Source: Syntrophus aciditrophicus SB (GTDB taxonomy: Bacteria; Desulfobacterota; Syntrophia; Syntrophales; Syntrophaceae). Taken from it: a DNA stretch of 64,000 nucleotides. The first letter of the stretch is position 1. Each line of letters opens with the position of its first letter. The notes under the pieces are model-generated. The model made no database searches, was not told where the DNA came from, and saw only the letters and a list, made by a program, of their open reading frames with translations. The position numbers and the translations under genes were made by a program. Positions 54,087 through 63,578 of the stretch are shown here, piece by piece. The DNA is taken from contig NC_007759.1 in the NCBI RefSeq assembly GCF_000013405.1, positions 1,799,001 to 1,863,000 on the forward strand, in the 5' to 3' direction.

Positions 54087-55271
54087 TTAGCGAAACATCC
54101 TTGGTGTCTGCGGCTGCGCCGCGGCATTGTTTTTCTTTTTGTCCCTCATGACTTCGACAATGACGGATTGACTCTCCCGCAGATCGCCGGAAAGGATTTC
54201 CGTAAACGTTCCGTCACTGATTCCGGTCGTAACGGCAACGCGTTTCGGATTTTTTTCTGTCGGAACCCAGACGCCCTGTCCTTTCCCCCTGACGGGAGCT
54301 GACTTGCCACCAATTTCGGCATCTGGCGGACGGAATCGCAGGGCGGCATTGGAAACCCGGAGCACGTTCTTCTTTTCGGCAACCACGATGGAAACATTGG
54401 CCGTCATGCCGGGTTTCAGGCGAAGATCAGGGTTGTCAACCCGGGCCACAACATCATATGTCACCACATTCTGAACTGTGATGGGAGCACTTCGCACCTC
54501 AGCAATTTTTCCTTCAAAAATCATGTCAGGATAGGCATCCACCGAGAATTCCACCGGCTGATCGACCTGGATCTTTCCAATATCCGCTTCATCAACGCTG
54601 GTGTTGATCTGCATGCGCGTCAGATCCTGAGCAATATTGAACAGCGTCGGAGTCTGGAAACTGGCGGCAACCGTCTGTCCGACATCCACATTCCGGGAAA
54701 TCACCGTTCCATCAACTGGGGAAAGGATCTTCGTGTATCTGAGATTGGTTTCCGCATAGTTCAGGGAAGCCCGTGTCTGTTCAACCTGCGCTCTGGCTGC
54801 GGAAAGCTGGGCTGTGGCTACCGACACGCTGGTTTCCGCCGTGTCGAGCTCGCTGCGGGCAATGAGATTCCGGGTGAAAAGCATCCCGTTTCTTGCCAAT
54901 GTGCGTTTTGCGTCAACAAGAGAAGCCCCGGCTTTTTCTTCGTTTGCCTTTGCCAGGAGCAGATTGGCTTTGGCCTCTTGAACACGCGCTTCAAACGTCG
55001 CCGGATCGATCTGGGCCAGAAGCTGTCCCTTTTTTACCGGAGAATTGTAATCCACATACAAATCCCTGATCGTTCCTGAAACCTGAGTTCCCACAAGAAC
55101 GGTCGTGACGGCGTTTACCGTGCCGGTCGCCGTCACCGTCGCCCGGACGTCGCCCCGGTCTATCTCGACCATTCTGTATTTCGGACCTTTTTCTCCCCCC
55201 TTAAGCAGAAAATACGTCCCCGTCCCAATCAGGATCATCAGAATGATAACAGCAATGATCTTTCTCTTCAT
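54087..55271 (-). CDS. MacA-like periplasmic membrane fusion protein
   Basis: A 394-residue adaptor with an N-terminal membrane anchor (about residues 4-22), a biotinyl-lipoyl-type split domain (VDYNSPVKKGQLLAQIDPATFEARVQEA), an alpha-helical hairpin rich in Ala/Glu (about 75-170) and a beta-barrel with DNPDLRLKPGMTANVSIVV. It would link the ABC permease to a TolC-like outer membrane channel. The gene order tolC, macA, ABC ATPase, permease makes a complete tripartite pump. Confidence 0.93.
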   Translation of the reverse strand: MKRKIIAVIILMILIGTGTYFLLKGGEKGPKYRMVEIDRGDVRATVTATGTVNAVTTVLVGTQVSGTIRDLYVDYNSPVKKGQLLAQIDPATFEARVQEAKANLLLAKANEEKAGASLVDAKRTLARNGMLFTRNLIARSELDTAETSVSVATAQLSAARAQVEQTRASLNYAETNLRYTKILSPVDGTVISRNVDVGQTVAASFQTPTLFNIAQDLTRMQINTSVDEADIGKIQVDQPVEFSVDAYPDMIFEGKIAEVRSAPITVQNVVTYDVVARVDNPDLRLKPGMTANVSIVVAEKKNVLRVSNAALRFRPPDAEIGGKSAPVRGKGQGVWVPTEKNPKRVAVTTGISDGTFTEILSGDLRESQSVIVEVMRDKKKNNAAAQPQTPRMFR

Positions 55272-55304
55272 GATTCCGTCTCTTTCAAACCGCTACGGAT
55301 AATT

Positions 55305-56600
55305 CTACCTTAATCCCGTGGCTTTCTCCAGCTCGGCCCGGGCAATCCTCGCATCGGTCAGTGCCGCGATATAATTTGTTCTGGCATTGCTCAGGGAAAC
55401 CAGGGCATCCGTCACTTCAATCGGATTTCCTACCCCCGCGTCATAACGTCCGGTGGCCAGTTCAACGTTTTCTTCAGCCTGCCTGACGGCCATCTGTGCC
55501 GCCACTGTCCTCTCCTCGGCTTCTCTCAAATTGGAAAAGGCCTCCTCCACTTCCAGGCGGACCTGCTGCAGGAGAGTCTGTTCCTGAGCCTTGACCACAT
55601 CGAGACTGGCCCTCGCCTCTTCCACCGAGTACCGGGTCTCCAGACCGTTGAAAACGGGTACATTCAGTGCGGCTCCTACATTCCAGCCTTCACCGAGGGG
55701 GAAATCCCCTCCACCGAAACCGTAGCCCGCATTTCCTGTAAGATAGGGATAATATCCCTTTTTCGCCAGGTTAACCGCCGCCTCCGCAGCTTCAACCTGC
55801 TTTTTGACGGACTGCAGGTCAGGACGGACGGCATAGGCTTTTTCCAGTGCCGAGGGCAGGTCGATCGCGTATGTTTCCGGCAATAGCGTTTCATCGATGA
55901 CATATTCCGGGATATCTGGAATTCCCATGGCGTTGTTGAGGTTAACCCGGGTGATCCGGAGGGCGTTCTCCGCACGGATTCGATTCAGGATGGCATTACT
56001 CAGGTCCACTTCGGCCTTGGTCACATCGAACTTCGGTTTGGCGCCGGCTTCAAAGAAGCCCTTTGCCTGTTCGAGGTGATGCTGGAACTGGCTGACTGTT
56101 TCGATGGCCACTTCCAGGTTTTTTTGAGCCTGCACCAGAGAATAATAGGCCTGTTGGACCCCGAAGACAATTTCCGTCTCTACCCGGCTCAGGTCCTGCC
56201 GGGACGATTCCGTATTGAGTTTCTGAATATCCACCTGAGTTTTCGTCTTTCCAAAATCGTAGAGCATCTGATTCAGACCGACATTGATTCGATAGTCATT
56301 GTAGGTTTTCTGTTCCACGACCCTGGAGGTCGCGGGATGAGTTCTGCTGTATTCGGTCTGCCAGTTGACCTGGGGATAATAGTTCGCTCTGGCTTGACCG
56401 ATCCGGCTTTCTCCGATCCGGATCGTGCTTCGCGCGGCTTGAATGACTGGATGATAAAGGAGGGCTGTTTCGATGCAACGCTTCAGATTCAGTCGCTCGC
56501 CCTTTTGAATGACCGTCCCCTCGGCGCCGGCAAGCAAAGGTAAAAAAACAATCAGCATCGGCAAAAACGCGATAAGTTGAAATTTTATCTTCATAATCAT
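55305..56600 (-). CDS. TolC-family outer membrane efflux protein
   Basis: A 431-residue protein with a signal peptide (cleavage near LLAGAEG, residue 26) and two OEP repeats. Each repeat has the long helical SNARAN/RIRAEN-type pattern: RVNLNNAMGIPDIPEYVI in the first half and VTDALVSLSNARTNYIAALTDARIA in the second. It forms the outer membrane exit duct for the MacAB-like transporter. It is the first gene of the operon with MacA, ATPase and permease. Start ATG 56600 or the next ATG 56594 are both possible. Confidence 0.93.
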   Translation of the reverse strand: MIMKIKFQLIAFLPMLIVFLPLLAGAEGTVIQKGERLNLKRCIETALLYHPVIQAARSTIRIGESRIGQARANYYPQVNWQTEYSRTHPATSRVVEQKTYNDYRINVGLNQMLYDFGKTKTQVDIQKLNTESSRQDLSRVETEIVFGVQQAYYSLVQAQKNLEVAIETVSQFQHHLEQAKGFFEAGAKPKFDVTKAEVDLSNAILNRIRAENALRITRVNLNNAMGIPDIPEYVIDETLLPETYAIDLPSALEKAYAVRPDLQSVKKQVEAAEAAVNLAKKGYYPYLTGNAGYGFGGGDFPLGEGWNVGAALNVPVFNGLETRYSVEEARASLDVVKAQEQTLLQQVRLEVEEAFSNLREAEERTVAAQMAVRQAEENVELATGRYDAGVGNPIEVTDALVSLSNARTNYIAALTDARIARAELEKATGLR

Positions 56601-56787
56601 GCTCTTTTTTTCAGATTCCGCAAAAGGAGTCCTCCGAAAGGAAAAGATCCCTTCGGATGCGAGTTACATAAAAAACAGCAATGACTGTGCCGAAGGATAA
56701 AAAAGGCGTAAACGTCTTTAATAATCAAGGGTAATAAGGCCGTTCGGAATTTGTGGACTTTTTGTGACGGGCTGCATGAAAGAAGTT

Positions 56788-56834
56788 GGATATATCGTAT
56801 CCAGTTCCGGTATCCACATGGATACGATATATCC
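56788..56834. promoter_or_regulatory. Perfect 15-bp inverted repeat upstream of the efflux operon
   Basis: GGATATATCGTATCC (56788-56802) and GGATACGATATATCC (56820-56834) are exact reverse complements with a 17-base spacer. The spacer contains another GTATCC, which can pair with GGATAC of the right arm, so two alternative hairpins exist. A run of T follows at 56836-56841 on the plus strand. It lies about 190 bases upstream of the tolC start and 57 bases past the deoxyhypusine-synthase-like gene. It may be an operator, a transcription terminator or an RNA switch. Confidence 0.5.
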
Positions 56835-56890
56835 GTTTTTTGCACTCAAATCCGAATGGGAGCAGACAGTTCCATTCTCTTTAACCGCGC

Positions 56891-57907
56891 TCAGACGCAG
56901 TGCCGCGCAAGCCGCCGCTGCGGTCTGCCCTTCCAGTTCCCCTGGTGATAAGCATAACTGGCCAGAAGAGGGAGCACGGAAGTCGCTTCCGCGTAAACCA
57001 TCTGTTCATAAGAAACATCCACTTTACCCCAGGACGTCGCTTCGCGGAGTGTGGAACTGGAGCAGGCTCCGTCGCGGGCATCCGCTACCGTGATCTGTAT
57101 GGCATAACGATGCATGGGCACTTCCTTGCCCAGCACTTCAGCGCAGATCACCGTATCCTGGGCAAAATTCTTGGGAACGCCTCCGCCGATCATCAGAAGT
57201 CCTGAATTTTCCACCGCCATCTTGATCGCCGTCAGTTCCCGGAAATCCTTAACAGAATCGATGCTTACATGCTGATCCGGATGGCTGGCCTGATGCAGAA
57301 CCAGGCCGAAGCCGGCGCTGCTGTCTGAAAAAGCGGGGCAGAAAATGGGTACATCCGCTTCGAAGGCCGCCTGAACCAGGGAATTCTTCTTGACGGCATG
57401 AGTTGTCAGATAACGTCCCATCTCCCGGATGAATTCCCGGGAAGAACAGGGCTTCGGGGAGAGACCGTCGGCAATCTCCCGTATCGTGCGATCACAGATC
57501 TGCAACTCCTCCTCATCAATGTAGGTATCGTAGATCCGGTCGATGTAGAGCCGCCGCAATTCCTGGTCATCCACATGGGGGCTGCCCTGATAGTGCCGGA
57601 AACCCAGCGCTTCAAAGAAATCCATGTCCACGATCGTCGCCCCCGTGGCCACAATGGCATCGACCATGTTATAGCGGACCAGATCTGCATAAATCCGCAT
57701 GCAGCCGGCTGCGCTGGTGCTTCCCGCGATGGTCAGGATGACGGCGCATTCCCGGTCGGCAAGCATGGTGTCGTAAATTTCCGCGGCAACGGCAAGATCC
57801 CGTGCTGTGAAAGACATTCCGCGCATGGCCCTGATAATATCCACCGCATTAATCGCCGTGAAATCAATATGTTCCACGGTATTTTTCAAATAATCCTTCT
57901 TCTCCAT
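56891..57907 (-). CDS. Deoxyhypusine synthase-family protein (bacterial)
   Basis: The 338-residue protein matches the deoxyhypusine synthase fold: AGSTSAAGCMRIYADLVRYNMVDAIVATGA near 55-85, GGGVPKNFAQDTV, VADARDGACSSSTLREATSWGKVD with the lysine (WGK) where eukaryotic synthases carry their catalytic Lys, and EATSVLPLLASYAY. The eukaryotic enzyme moves an aminobutyl group from spermidine to eIF5A, which bacteria lack. Bacterial homologues probably act on polyamines or another acceptor. ATG 57907 has AGGAG upstream; the 53-residue extension is not supported. No polyamine gene is adjacent. Confidence 0.85.
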   Translation of the reverse strand: MEKKDYLKNTVEHIDFTAINAVDIIRAMRGMSFTARDLAVAAEIYDTMLADRECAVILTIAGSTSAAGCMRIYADLVRYNMVDAIVATGATIVDMDFFEALGFRHYQGSPHVDDQELRRLYIDRIYDTYIDEEELQICDRTIREIADGLSPKPCSSREFIREMGRYLTTHAVKKNSLVQAAFEADVPIFCPAFSDSSAGFGLVLHQASHPDQHVSIDSVKDFRELTAIKMAVENSGLLMIGGGVPKNFAQDTVICAEVLGKEVPMHRYAIQITVADARDGACSSSTLREATSWGKVDVSYEQMVYAEATSVLPLLASYAYHQGNWKGRPQRRLARHCV

Positions 57908-58193
57908 AAATTCTCCTGAGGTAACAGGCTGTTCGGAGCGCTTTGTTCCGGCCGGCCTGAGATAAAATTTCACAAAGTCTGCTGCATGGCTGATTCCCGC
58001 CCTGGAAGCGGCCTTGTGCAACCGCAAGGCCATCTTGCCCGGCGGGTCTGCCGTTCCCCTGTCCATTCAGGAACTCGAGCCCGTCCGGCGATAACTTTTG
58101 TTCTTAAATCATGGCCGGTTAAAAGTCAACTTCAGAAGAATCTTAAAAAAATCATACTTGTCACAAAGAATAATATCTGATAGGTGCACTGCG

Positions 58194-59558
58194 ATGAAGG
58201 GAAGTATAACGGAAATATTAACCGTTTCGGAACTGAATGAAAAAATCCGGGATCTTCTGGAAGCCCGGTTTGATCTGCTCTGGGTGGAGGGGGAAGTGTC
58301 CAATTTGCGCCGCCCCTCCTCGGGACATATCTATTTTACGCTCAAGGATGAAAAAAGTCAGATTCGGGCAGTCATATTCCGGTTTTTACCCGGATCGAGG
58401 CCCTTCCGGAACAATCGTCTCCCTTTTTTCGACCTTGAGGAAGGCATGCAGATCACCTGTCGAGCCAGACTGGCCGTCTACGCGCCGAGAGGAGAGTACC
58501 AGCTGATTCTTGACTCGCTGGAACCCCGGGGAACCGGCGCTCTTCAGAAGGCGTATGAACAGTTGAAAGCCCGCCTGCAGGCCGAGGGACTTTTTGATGC
58601 CTCCCGGAAAAAACCGATTCCCTACCTTCCCCGGCGAATCGGCGTGATCACCTCCCCCACGGGAGCCGTCATCCGCGACATCCTGAACATCACGGCAAGA
58701 CGCTTTCCCTCCGTTTCTCTCGTGATCGCTCCCGTCCGCGTTCAGGGACCGGAAGCACCCAGGGAGATCGTTCAAGCCATTCAGGATCTGCATTCCCTTG
58801 AAGAAGTCGATGTCCTCATTCTGGCTCGCGGGGGAGGATCGCTCGAAGATCTATCCGCTTTCAATGATGAAAGCGTCGCCCGTGCCATCGCCTCGTCATC
58901 TCTTCCGGTTATCTCCGCAGTCGGCCATGAGACGGACTTCACTATCGCCGACTTTGCAGCGGATGTCCGTGCGCCTACGCCATCCACTGCCGCGGAACTG
59001 GCCGTGCCCAACAGGAACGATCTGACCGCCTGGCTTGCAGGAACCCGGTCAAGACTTTACACACTCTTAATCCGGAGCATGACACAAAGGCGGGAGCAGC
59101 TGGTCCGATGCCGGGAACGGTTAAAGGACCCACAGCGCGTCATCACAGGTTTGCGTCTCGCCCTGGACGACCACAGGGAACGCGGCCGGCTTATCATTCA
59201 ACAGCGGCTGTCAGCGGAAAAGCAGAATATTCTGCTTCAGCGCCTGCGTCTTCAGCAGGCAGGCCCCCTCCGCAGAATAAGGGACACCCGTTTGAACGTT
59301 GAGGATATGGAAAAGCGGCTCATTTCCTCCTGCCGGCTTAATCTGGACCGGGCGAGAAAAAGCTGGACCGTTTCGGCGACACGCGTGGACTCCCTGAGTC
59401 CCCTTGCCGTTCTGGAGCGGGGGTACAGCATTGCCAGGACATTGCCGGGAGGTAGAATTATAAGGGATGTCGCCATGCTGAAAATCGGCGATTCCCTGGA
59501 GCTTCGGGTGCGAAAGGGCCGCCTTGAGGCAGAGGTCACGAGGATTATTCCGGAGTAA
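58194..59558 (+). CDS. xseA: Exodeoxyribonuclease VII large subunit
   Basis: A 454-residue subunit with an N-terminal OB-fold (LLWVEGEVSNLRRPSSGHIYFTLKDEKSQIRAVIFR, about residues 28-65) and the catalytic domain: RIGVITSPTGAVIRDI, RGGGSLEDLSAFNDE, and SAVGHETDFTIADFAADVRAPTPSTAAEL. A long coiled coil follows, where small subunits attach. It degrades single-stranded DNA. The start is set at ATG 58194 (MKGSITEIL), matching family N-termini; an upstream 32-residue extension is spurious. Its stop is 8 bp before xseB. Confidence 0.95.
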   Translation: MKGSITEILTVSELNEKIRDLLEARFDLLWVEGEVSNLRRPSSGHIYFTLKDEKSQIRAVIFRFLPGSRPFRNNRLPFFDLEEGMQITCRARLAVYAPRGEYQLILDSLEPRGTGALQKAYEQLKARLQAEGLFDASRKKPIPYLPRRIGVITSPTGAVIRDILNITARRFPSVSLVIAPVRVQGPEAPREIVQAIQDLHSLEEVDVLILARGGGSLEDLSAFNDESVARAIASSSLPVISAVGHETDFTIADFAADVRAPTPSTAAELAVPNRNDLTAWLAGTRSRLYTLLIRSMTQRREQLVRCRERLKDPQRVITGLRLALDDHRERGRLIIQQRLSAEKQNILLQRLRLQQAGPLRRIRDTRLNVEDMEKRLISSCRLNLDRARKSWTVSATRVDSLSPLAVLERGYSIARTLPGGRIIRDVAMLKIGDSLELRVRKGRLEAEVTRIIPE

Positions 59559-59565
59559 AGGACTT

Positions 59566-59805
59566 ATGGCAAAAGAAAAATTTGAAGAAGCAATGGCCAA
59601 ACTGGAAGCCCTGGTCCGAAAAATGGAAACAGGTGATATGACCCTTGAAGAATCCCTGAAGGCCTTCGAAGAAGGCATCAGACTTTCACGGCTGTGTGCG
59701 TCCCGCCTGGATGATGCCGAACGGCGCGTGGAGATGTTGATTGCTGAAAATTCGAATGTGACGGTGCAGCCCTTACGGGAAAATGGAGAGAAAAATGAAT
59801 CCTGA
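59566..59805 (+). CDS. xseB: Exodeoxyribonuclease VII small subunit
   Basis: A 79-residue helical protein with the XseB pattern FEEAMAKLEALVRKMETGDMTLEESLKAFEEGI, then LSRLCASRLDDAERRVEML. AAAGGA precedes ATG 59566. It binds the coiled coil of XseA. The gene overlaps the ispA start by 11 bp, so xseA-xseB-ispA are translationally linked. Confidence 0.93.
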   Translation: MAKEKFEEAMAKLEALVRKMETGDMTLEESLKAFEEGIRLSRLCASRLDDAERRVEMLIAENSNVTVQPLRENGEKNES

Positions 59806-60709
59806 ATCCGGGCTGGATCTGAATGCCTACATCAAGGAAAAAAAGCTGCGGATCGATGAAGCCATCGACCGCTACCTGCCCGGCGAGGAGGAATCCCCGG
59901 GTGAACTTTTTAAAGCGATGCGGTACAGCCTTTTTGCAGGCGGGAAGAGGATCCGTCCCATTCTCTGTCTTGCGGCTGCAGAAGCTGTTGGAACTTCAGT
60001 CTCTTCCGATTGCCTTCTTCCGGTGGCCTGCGCCCTCGAATACATCCATACCTATTCATTGATTCATGACGATCTTCCCGCCATGGACAATGACGACTAC
60101 CGCCGGGGAAAGCCCACCAGCCACAAGGTTTTCGGTGATGCTCTGGCCATTCTCGCCGGGGACGCTCTGCTCACGGAGGCCTTTGAACTGATGACCCGAA
60201 CCGATTTTCATACCGGCCTGGCCCCGGAAATTCTCCTGAGAGTCATCAGGGAAATCGCTGCTGCTGCCGGGGCTTTCGGCATGGTGGGAGGACAGGTGGA
60301 AGATTTGCGTGCGGAAGGAAAACCCGGAAATCTGGACACGCTGAACCGAATTCATAATCGGAAAACAGGGGCAATGATCGTCGTTTCCCTTAGAGCAGGG
60401 GCGATACTTTCCGGAGGATCGGAGCAGGCCGTTTCGGCATTGACAGATTACGGCCACAAGATCGGCCTGGTTTTCCAGATTGCCGACGACATTCTCAACG
60501 TGGAGGGAGACCGGACTGTGCTGGGTAAAAGCACGGGGAGTGACGCGAGCCGTGGTAAAATGACCTTCCCTCTCCTTATGGGATTGGAACCATCCCGTCA
60601 GAAGGCCTTTGCCCTGGTTGAGGAGGCTCTGCGCGATCTTGACGGTTTTGACAACCGGGCGACTCCTCTGCGGCTGATGGCCAGATATTTTGTGGAGCGC
60701 CGACTTTAA
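59795..60709 (+). CDS. ispA: Farnesyl/geranyl diphosphate synthase (polyprenyl synthetase)
   Basis: A 304-residue trans-isoprenyl diphosphate synthase. The first Asp-rich motif is DDLPAMDNDDYRRGKPTSHKVFG (near 93-115), the second DDILNVEGD near 231; GGKRIRP near 49 binds diphosphate. It condenses IPP with DMAPP to farnesyl diphosphate for quinones and undecaprenyl carriers. The start ATG 59795 follows GGAGAG; a nearer ATG at 59783 lies before that site. The Asp-rich pattern with inserted residues is the bacterial IspA type. Confidence 0.93.
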   Translation: MNPESGLDLNAYIKEKKLRIDEAIDRYLPGEEESPGELFKAMRYSLFAGGKRIRPILCLAAAEAVGTSVSSDCLLPVACALEYIHTYSLIHDDLPAMDNDDYRRGKPTSHKVFGDALAILAGDALLTEAFELMTRTDFHTGLAPEILLRVIREIAAAAGAFGMVGGQVEDLRAEGKPGNLDTLNRIHNRKTGAMIVVSLRAGAILSGGSEQAVSALTDYGHKIGLVFQIADDILNVEGDRTVLGKSTGSDASRGKMTFPLLMGLEPSRQKAFALVEEALRDLDGFDNRATPLRLMARYFVERRL

Positions 60710-60756
60710 GGGAAACGCACTGGCGCGACATCGTTATATAAATAAAATTATAATGG

Positions 60757-62709
60757 ATGTTTATCTCTTCTATGAACCCGGTAAAAAAGAATAATTCCGG
60801 CGGCATTCTCAGTCGGATACAATTCCCCGAGGATATCCGGATGCTGGACATCGGCGACCTTACGCTTCTGGCGAGTGACATACGGTCGGCTATCATCGAA
60901 ACGGTTTCCCGCACGGGCGGACATCTGGCCTCATCCCTGGGAACCGTCGAGTTGACCCTGGCCGTACACAAGGTTTTCGATACACCGAAAGACCGTGTGA
61001 TCTGGGATGTGGGACACCAGGCTTACGCCCACAAACTGATCACAGGACGCAGGGATGTCTTCTCTACCCTCCGGCAGAAAGGGGGAATCAGCGGCTTTCC
61101 TAAAAGGGAAGAAAGCCCCTATGATGTCTTCAACGTCGGCCACAGCAGCACCTCCATTTCCGCCGCTTCCGGCATCGCCGAGGCCCGGGATCTGAAGAAA
61201 GAGCGTTTCAAGGTCGTGGCCATAATCGGCGACGGGTCCATGACGGCCGGCTTGGCTTTTGAAGGTTTGAACTGGTCAGGAGACCGGAAAAAAGACCTCG
61301 TCATTATTCTCAATGACAACGAGATGTCCATTTCACCCAATGTAGGCGCCCTGTCCTCCTACCTGAACCACATCATGACAGGTCAGACGGCGAATAAAAT
61401 TAGAAAGGACATCAGGAATTTTCTGAAAACGATCCCTTCCATCGGCGAGCAAGTGCTGGAATTCAGCAGAAGAGCGGAGGAATCACTCAAGGCCCTCATT
61501 GTACCCGGGGCGCTCTTTGAAGACCTCGGGTTTACCTATGTGGGCCCCCTGGAAGGCCATCGCCTCGATCACTTGATCCGGAATCTCGAGGACGTACGCA
61601 ACATGGAAGGGCCTGTCCTGGTTCATGTCATTACACGGAAAGGCAAGGGGTACAAGTTCGCTGAAGCCGAACCCCTTCGTTTCCATGGAATCTGCCCTTT
61701 TTCGCCGGAGACTGGAAAGCCGGCGGCTGCAAGCGAATCTCCAGTTCCCCCATCCTACACGCAGGTCTTCGGAAATACGATTGTAAAGCTTGCTCGTCAA
61801 AATCCCCGACTCGTCGCTATTACCGCAGCCATGTGCGAGGGAACGGGACTGAACGCATTTGCTGAGGAGTTTCCGGAACGCTTTTTCGATGTGGGCATTG
61901 CGGAACAGCACAGTGTGACCTTCGCCGCCGGACTGGCCACGGAAGGGATCCTGCCTGTGGTGGCGATTTATTCGAGCTTTCTCCAACGGGCCTACGATCA
62001 GATCCTGCACGATGTCTGCCTGCAGAATCTTCCGGTTGTTTTCGCTCTGGACCGGGCGGGTTTCGTCGGAGAAGACGGTCCGACTCATCACGGCCTCTTT
62101 GATCTTTCCTATCTGCGGTCTATCCCGAACATGGTCGTCATGGCTCCCAAGGACGAAAACGAGCTGCAGCATATGCTGCACACTGCCGTCGCCTGCGGAA
62201 AACCGGCAGCCGTACGCTACCCGCGAGGAAGCGGCGTCGGCGTGACAATGGACTCCCAGCCGTTTTCCCTGGAACTCGGAAAAGGAGAAGTGCTTTGCGA
62301 AGGTGGGAGTCTGGCTATCCTGGCTGTCGGAGATCCGGTTCATCCAGCTCTAACCGCCGCCGTCCAACTCAGGGAGGAAGGAATTTACGCCACGGTAGTC
62401 AACGCCCGGTTTGTCAAACCTCTGGACAGGGAACTCCTTTTGAGAATCGTGCGGTCCTTCAAAAAAATCCTGACCGTGGAGGAAAATGTCCTCACGGGGG
62501 GATTCGGCAGCGCTATTCTGGAATTTCTTGAAGAAAACGATATCCATGGAATCCAGGTCAAACGGTTGGGAATCCGGGATGAATTTGCCGAACAGGCCAC
62601 ACAGGCCGAGCAGCGCAGGCTTTACGGCATTGATGAACAGGGGATTGCTGCCGCTGTCCGGTCGATGATGAACATGGGCAGATCGTCCCAGATGGAGGCC
62701 TGCCTTTGA
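60757..62709 (+). CDS. dxs: 1-deoxy-D-xylulose-5-phosphate synthase
   Basis: The 650-residue thiamine-diphosphate enzyme joins pyruvate and glyceraldehyde-3-phosphate, the first step of the MEP isoprenoid pathway. It shows VIWDVGHQAYAHKLITGR near 85-102, the TPP-binding GDGSMTAGLAFEGLN...NDNEMSISPN region, and the pyrimidine domain DVGIAEQHSVTFAAG. The start is placed at ATG 60757; ATG 60772 is an alternative and neither has a convincing ribosome binding site. It follows ispA by 47 bp in the same operon. Confidence 0.95.
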   Translation: MFISSMNPVKKNNSGGILSRIQFPEDIRMLDIGDLTLLASDIRSAIIETVSRTGGHLASSLGTVELTLAVHKVFDTPKDRVIWDVGHQAYAHKLITGRRDVFSTLRQKGGISGFPKREESPYDVFNVGHSSTSISAASGIAEARDLKKERFKVVAIIGDGSMTAGLAFEGLNWSGDRKKDLVIILNDNEMSISPNVGALSSYLNHIMTGQTANKIRKDIRNFLKTIPSIGEQVLEFSRRAEESLKALIVPGALFEDLGFTYVGPLEGHRLDHLIRNLEDVRNMEGPVLVHVITRKGKGYKFAEAEPLRFHGICPFSPETGKPAAASESPVPPSYTQVFGNTIVKLARQNPRLVAITAAMCEGTGLNAFAEEFPERFFDVGIAEQHSVTFAAGLATEGILPVVAIYSSFLQRAYDQILHDVCLQNLPVVFALDRAGFVGEDGPTHHGLFDLSYLRSIPNMVVMAPKDENELQHMLHTAVACGKPAAVRYPRGSGVGVTMDSQPFSLELGKGEVLCEGGSLAILAVGDPVHPALTAAVQLREEGIYATVVNARFVKPLDRELLLRIVRSFKKILTVEENVLTGGFGSAILEFLEENDIHGIQVKRLGIRDEFAEQATQAEQRRLYGIDEQGIAAAVRSMMNMGRSSQMEACL

Positions 62710-62744
62710 TATGTCTTCCGATTCGGATTTTCTGACCATTTACC

Positions 62745-63578
62745 ATGGGAAGTAGAGAAGAAAAAATCCGTCTGGACCTGCTCCTGGTGAACCGGGGTCT
62801 GTCGGCAAGCCGGGAACGGGCCAGGGCCCTCATTCTATCCGGCGCCGTCCTGGTGGACGAAAAACCCGCGGACAAGGCGGGGGCGCTCGTATCCTGCGCG
62901 GCGTCTGTAAGGATCAAGGGAAAGGATCACCCCTACGTAAGCCGCGGCGGACTGAAGCTCAAAGGCGCTCTCGATGCCTTTCAAATCGATGTCCGGGATC
63001 TCGTCGCTCTTGACGTCGGGGCTTCCACCGGCGGCTTCACCGATTGTCTCCTTCAGGAAGGCGCACGCCGGGTCTATGCCCTGGACGTGGGGTACGGCCA
63101 GCTGGCATGGAAACTTCGCACCGATCCCCGGGTCATCTGCATCGAAAGGACGAATATCCGTTATTTTGACGGCACAGGTATGGACGTTCCGGTGGACCTG
63201 GTAACCATCGACGCCTCGTTCATCTCTCTGAAGCTGGTTATCCCTGCCGCGTTGAAATTTCTTGGGGAGGGAGGTCTCCTTCTCGCCCTGATCAAGCCTC
63301 AATTTGAAGTGGGAAAAGGCCAGGTGGGGAAAGGCGGCGTGGTCCGTGAACCCGCACTCAGGCAGAACGTTCTGAACGACCTGACGGCCTTTCTCCGGGA
63401 CATGGGTCTGGAAGTGTTGGGATCGATCGTATCCCCTCTTCCTGGTCCCAAGGGAAACAGGGAATTTTTTGTCTCTGCCCGGCTGCCGGAAGAAAAACTT
63501 TCATTTCCCGGTCGGCTGGAGTCTTCTCCTGCAAGTCAGGAAACCGCTCAGGACAAGGAGCTGTTGTCAAAACAATGA
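62745..63578 (+). CDS. tlyA: TlyA-family rRNA 2'-O-methyltransferase
   Basis: A 277-residue protein with an N-terminal S4 RNA-binding domain (RLDLLLVNRGLSASRERARALI, residues 9-30) and an FtsJ-type methyltransferase with LDVGASTGGFTDCLL (SAM motif I, near 89-103) and the K-D-K-E-type residues in TIDASFISLK and LIKPQFEVGK. Members methylate 16S and 23S rRNA ribose and determine capreomycin sensitivity; some were once named hemolysin A. It is joined to ispH by an ATGA overlap at its stop. Confidence 0.93.
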   Translation: MGSREEKIRLDLLLVNRGLSASRERARALILSGAVLVDEKPADKAGALVSCAASVRIKGKDHPYVSRGGLKLKGALDAFQIDVRDLVALDVGASTGGFTDCLLQEGARRVYALDVGYGQLAWKLRTDPRVICIERTNIRYFDGTGMDVPVDLVTIDASFISLKLVIPAALKFLGEGGLLLALIKPQFEVGKGQVGKGGVVREPALRQNVLNDLTAFLRDMGLEVLGSIVSPLPGPKGNREFFVSARLPEEKLSFPGRLESSPASQETAQDKELLSKQ

